Assembly: GCF_026810365.1 (NCBI RefSeq)
Contig: NZ_CP113948.1
Location: 3,435,001 to 3,499,000, forward strand
Reading direction: 5' to 3'
DNA: 64,000 nucleotides
From: Flavobacterium praedii
GTDB taxonomy: Bacteria > Bacteroidota > Bacteroidia > Flavobacteriales > Flavobacteriaceae
This document shows, in pieces, positions 62,583-64,000 of the stretch. Within the stretch, counting starts at the first letter, position 1; every line of letters begins with the position of its first letter. Both the position numbers and the translations under genes were made by a program. Under the pieces are notes generated by a model, which saw only the letters and a list, made by a program, of their open reading frames with translations, did not search any database and was not told the DNA's origin.

Positions 62583-63365
62583 ATGAATATTTCAGCTATA
62601 AATTCGAAAATACAAAATCATAAACAGCAATTATTAGATCATTCTTTATATGAAAAAGTAAATACGATTGATGATTTACATTATTTTTTGGAAAACCATG
62701 TATTTGCAGTTTGGGATTTCATGTCATTATTAAAAGCATTACAAAATAAATTAACGTGCACTACTATACCTTGGTTTGCTACAGCAAGTCCAGAAACTAG
62801 ATATTTAATTAACGAAATTGTATTGGCCGAAGAAAGTGATTTAAGCTTTGATGGTCGTCGTTTAAGTCATTTTGAAATGTATATTGAAGCCATGCAAGAT
62901 TGTGGAGCTGACACTTCTGGTATAGAGTGTTTTTTAGAAGAGGTAATTTCACTTCAAAATATATTTGTTGCCATTAAAAAGAGTACACTGCATCCAAACA
63001 TAAAAGCTTTTCTAGATTTTACATTTAGAGTAATAGAAGAAGGAAAACCACATGAAATAGCTGCGGCATTTACATTTGGCAGGGAAGATTTAATACCAAG
63101 TATGTTTACCGAAATTCTAAAAAGTTTTCAATCGAATTTTCCAGAAAGAGATTTGAAAAAATTGCTTTATTATTTTGAAAGACATATAGAATTAGATTTG
63201 GATGAACATGGACCAATGGCAATGACAATGATCACAGAACTTTGTGGGGATGATTACAAAAAATGGTCAGAGGTAGAAGCGATTTCAATTTTAGCATTAG
63301 AAAAAAGAATTGGCCTTTGGGATGCCATAGAAGAACAAATTATTCGAAGACCTGAAATGGCTTAA
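62583..63365 (+). CDS. DUF3050 domain-containing protein
   Basis: 260 residues. Family features: [23 protein letters not shown]-like segment at about 31-53, [42 protein letters not shown], and [13 protein letters not shown]. All-helical with conserved His ([25 protein letters not shown]), recalling the haem-oxygenase/TenA-like helical fold, which often binds metal. Biochemical function not established. Cytosolic. Confidence 0.87.
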   Translation: [260 protein letters not shown]

Positions 63366-63417
63366 GAGGTAATAGGATGACTTTCAGCTAAAAACAAACA
63401 AACATAAAATACTGAAT

Positions 63418-64000
63418 ATGTTTCGAAAATCAAGGTTGCTAGTTTGTATAATAATTCTATTGAATAGTAGCTGTCAAACGGATAACAGTTCAAGTCAGCA
63501 AACAACTATTGTTCCATCCACAAATATACCAGTATTAACTTTAGATACTAAAACGGATGTCATTAAGTATTTGGCGCTTGGTGATAGTTACACTATTGGT
63601 CAAAGCGTATGCGAAACCTGTAGATTTCCAGAACAATTAAAAAATAATCTCTTTAACTTAAACAAACAGAATACTTTTTATTTGAATATCATTGCGAAAA
63701 CGGGATGGACAACAGGAAATTTAATCTCATCCATAAATAGTCAAAACCCAAATAATGATTATGACTTAGTTACTTTGCTTATAGGAGTAAACAACCAATA
63801 TCAGGGAAACTCTTTTTCCGTATATGAAAAAGAATTTCCTGAATTAGTAAATAAAGCCATTTATTTGGCCAAAGGGGATAAATCAAATGTAATTGTTGTT
63901 TCTATTCCGGATTATGCTTTTACTCCTTTTGGAAATGGAAATAAAACAATTACTGCTGAAATAGATCTTTACAATGCTTATGCTGAAAGTTTTTGTTCAA
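63418..64000 (+). CDS. SGNH/GDSL hydrolase lipoprotein, N-terminal part
   Basis: Partial at the right edge. Frame from the ATG at 63418 reads MFRKSRLLVCIIILLNSSC, a lipoprotein signal with lipobox LNSSC (Cys19). GDSL block YLALGDSYTIGQS carries the nucleophile Ser; block III reads LLIGVNNQYQG (Asn). Envelope esterase/lipase of the SGNH fold; substrate unknown. The catalytic Asp-His block would lie beyond 64000. 52 bp after the DUF3050 gene on the same strand. Confidence 0.9.
   Translation, partial: MFRKSRLLVCIIILLNSSCQTDNSSSQQTTIVPSTNIPVLTLDTKTDVIKYLALGDSYTIGQSVCETCRFPEQLKNNLFNLNKQNTFYLNIIAKTGWTTGNLISSINSQNPNNDYDLVTLLIGVNNQYQGNSFSVYEKEFPELVNKAIYLAKGDKSNVIVVSIPDYAFTPFGNGNKTITAEIDLYNAYAESFCS

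Overview
The window looks like chromosomal DNA of a Flavobacterium-type bacterium (phylum Bacteroidota, family Flavobacteriaceae). The reasons are the low GC content, the lack of Shine-Dalgarno sequences, many promoters of the TTG-N17-23-TAnnTTTG type, and lineage-typical genes: an IPExxxVDY-family protein beside pyk, a MurF-alanine racemase fusion, an S16 protein with a long acidic tail, a three-gene succinate dehydrogenase, and OmpA proteins with thrombospondin-3 repeats. It is mostly housekeeping chromosome with a few accessory genes. No transposase, integrase, CRISPR array, rRNA or tRNA gene was seen.

Layout. 1-3.3 kb (minus): pyk (cut by the window edge), IPExxxVDY protein, rnc, fabF, acpP. 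3.5-9.1 kb (plus): purN, rnhA, a di-haem cytochrome c peroxidase lipoprotein, a PfkB-type kinase and a long PurF-like amidotransferase. 9.1-10.2 kb: five tandem copies of what looks like a small structured RNA gene. 10.4-21.2 kb: superoxide dismutase (minus), an AddA-like helicase/nuclease, kbl, an OmpA-family protein, the AddB-like partner, a small membrane protein and an ABC ATPase. 21.2-25.7 kb: alpha/beta hydrolase, an AbiH-family phage-defence gene, an AIM24-like protein, aminopeptidase P. 26-30.5 kb: glyoxylate shunt (aceB-aceA) divergent from a ScfR/RamB-like regulator, with a perfect palindrome between them. 30.7-36 kb: HMG-CoA synthase-like gene and sdhCAB. 36-43.1 kb: nitrilase-family amidase, Ig-like lipoprotein, queD, lpxH, MFS transporter, recJ. 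43.3-45 kb: hipB-hipA toxin-antitoxin pair. 45-53.3 kb: HopJ-like gene, amine oxidase-like gene, rsmI, a hypothetical gene, tdk, murF-alr, mscL, asd. 53.3-64 kb: a His/Cys-rich small protein, TonB-dependent receptor, rpsP-rimM-trmN6, a LamB-like porin, a small secreted protein, acyl-CoA dehydrogenase, a DUF3050 protein and a truncated GDSL lipoprotein.

The most interesting signal is the tandem array at 9135-10232. Each of the five units has a direct-repeat box (half-sites about 20 bp apart) starting exactly 52 bp before a TAnnTTTG -10 element, no recognisable -35, then a roughly 75-nt RNA with a 5' hairpin, an invariant linker and an intrinsic terminator. The layout recalls multicopy regulatory RNAs such as Listeria LhrC1-5. 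A second theme is a set of palindromic interspersed repeats. Two full intergenic copies have completely different but still perfectly paired stems, and GC-rich palindromes sit in frame inside two essential-type genes (the AddA-like gene and murF-alr).

All calls come from reading the sequence and ORF translations by eye. No database or folding search was run.
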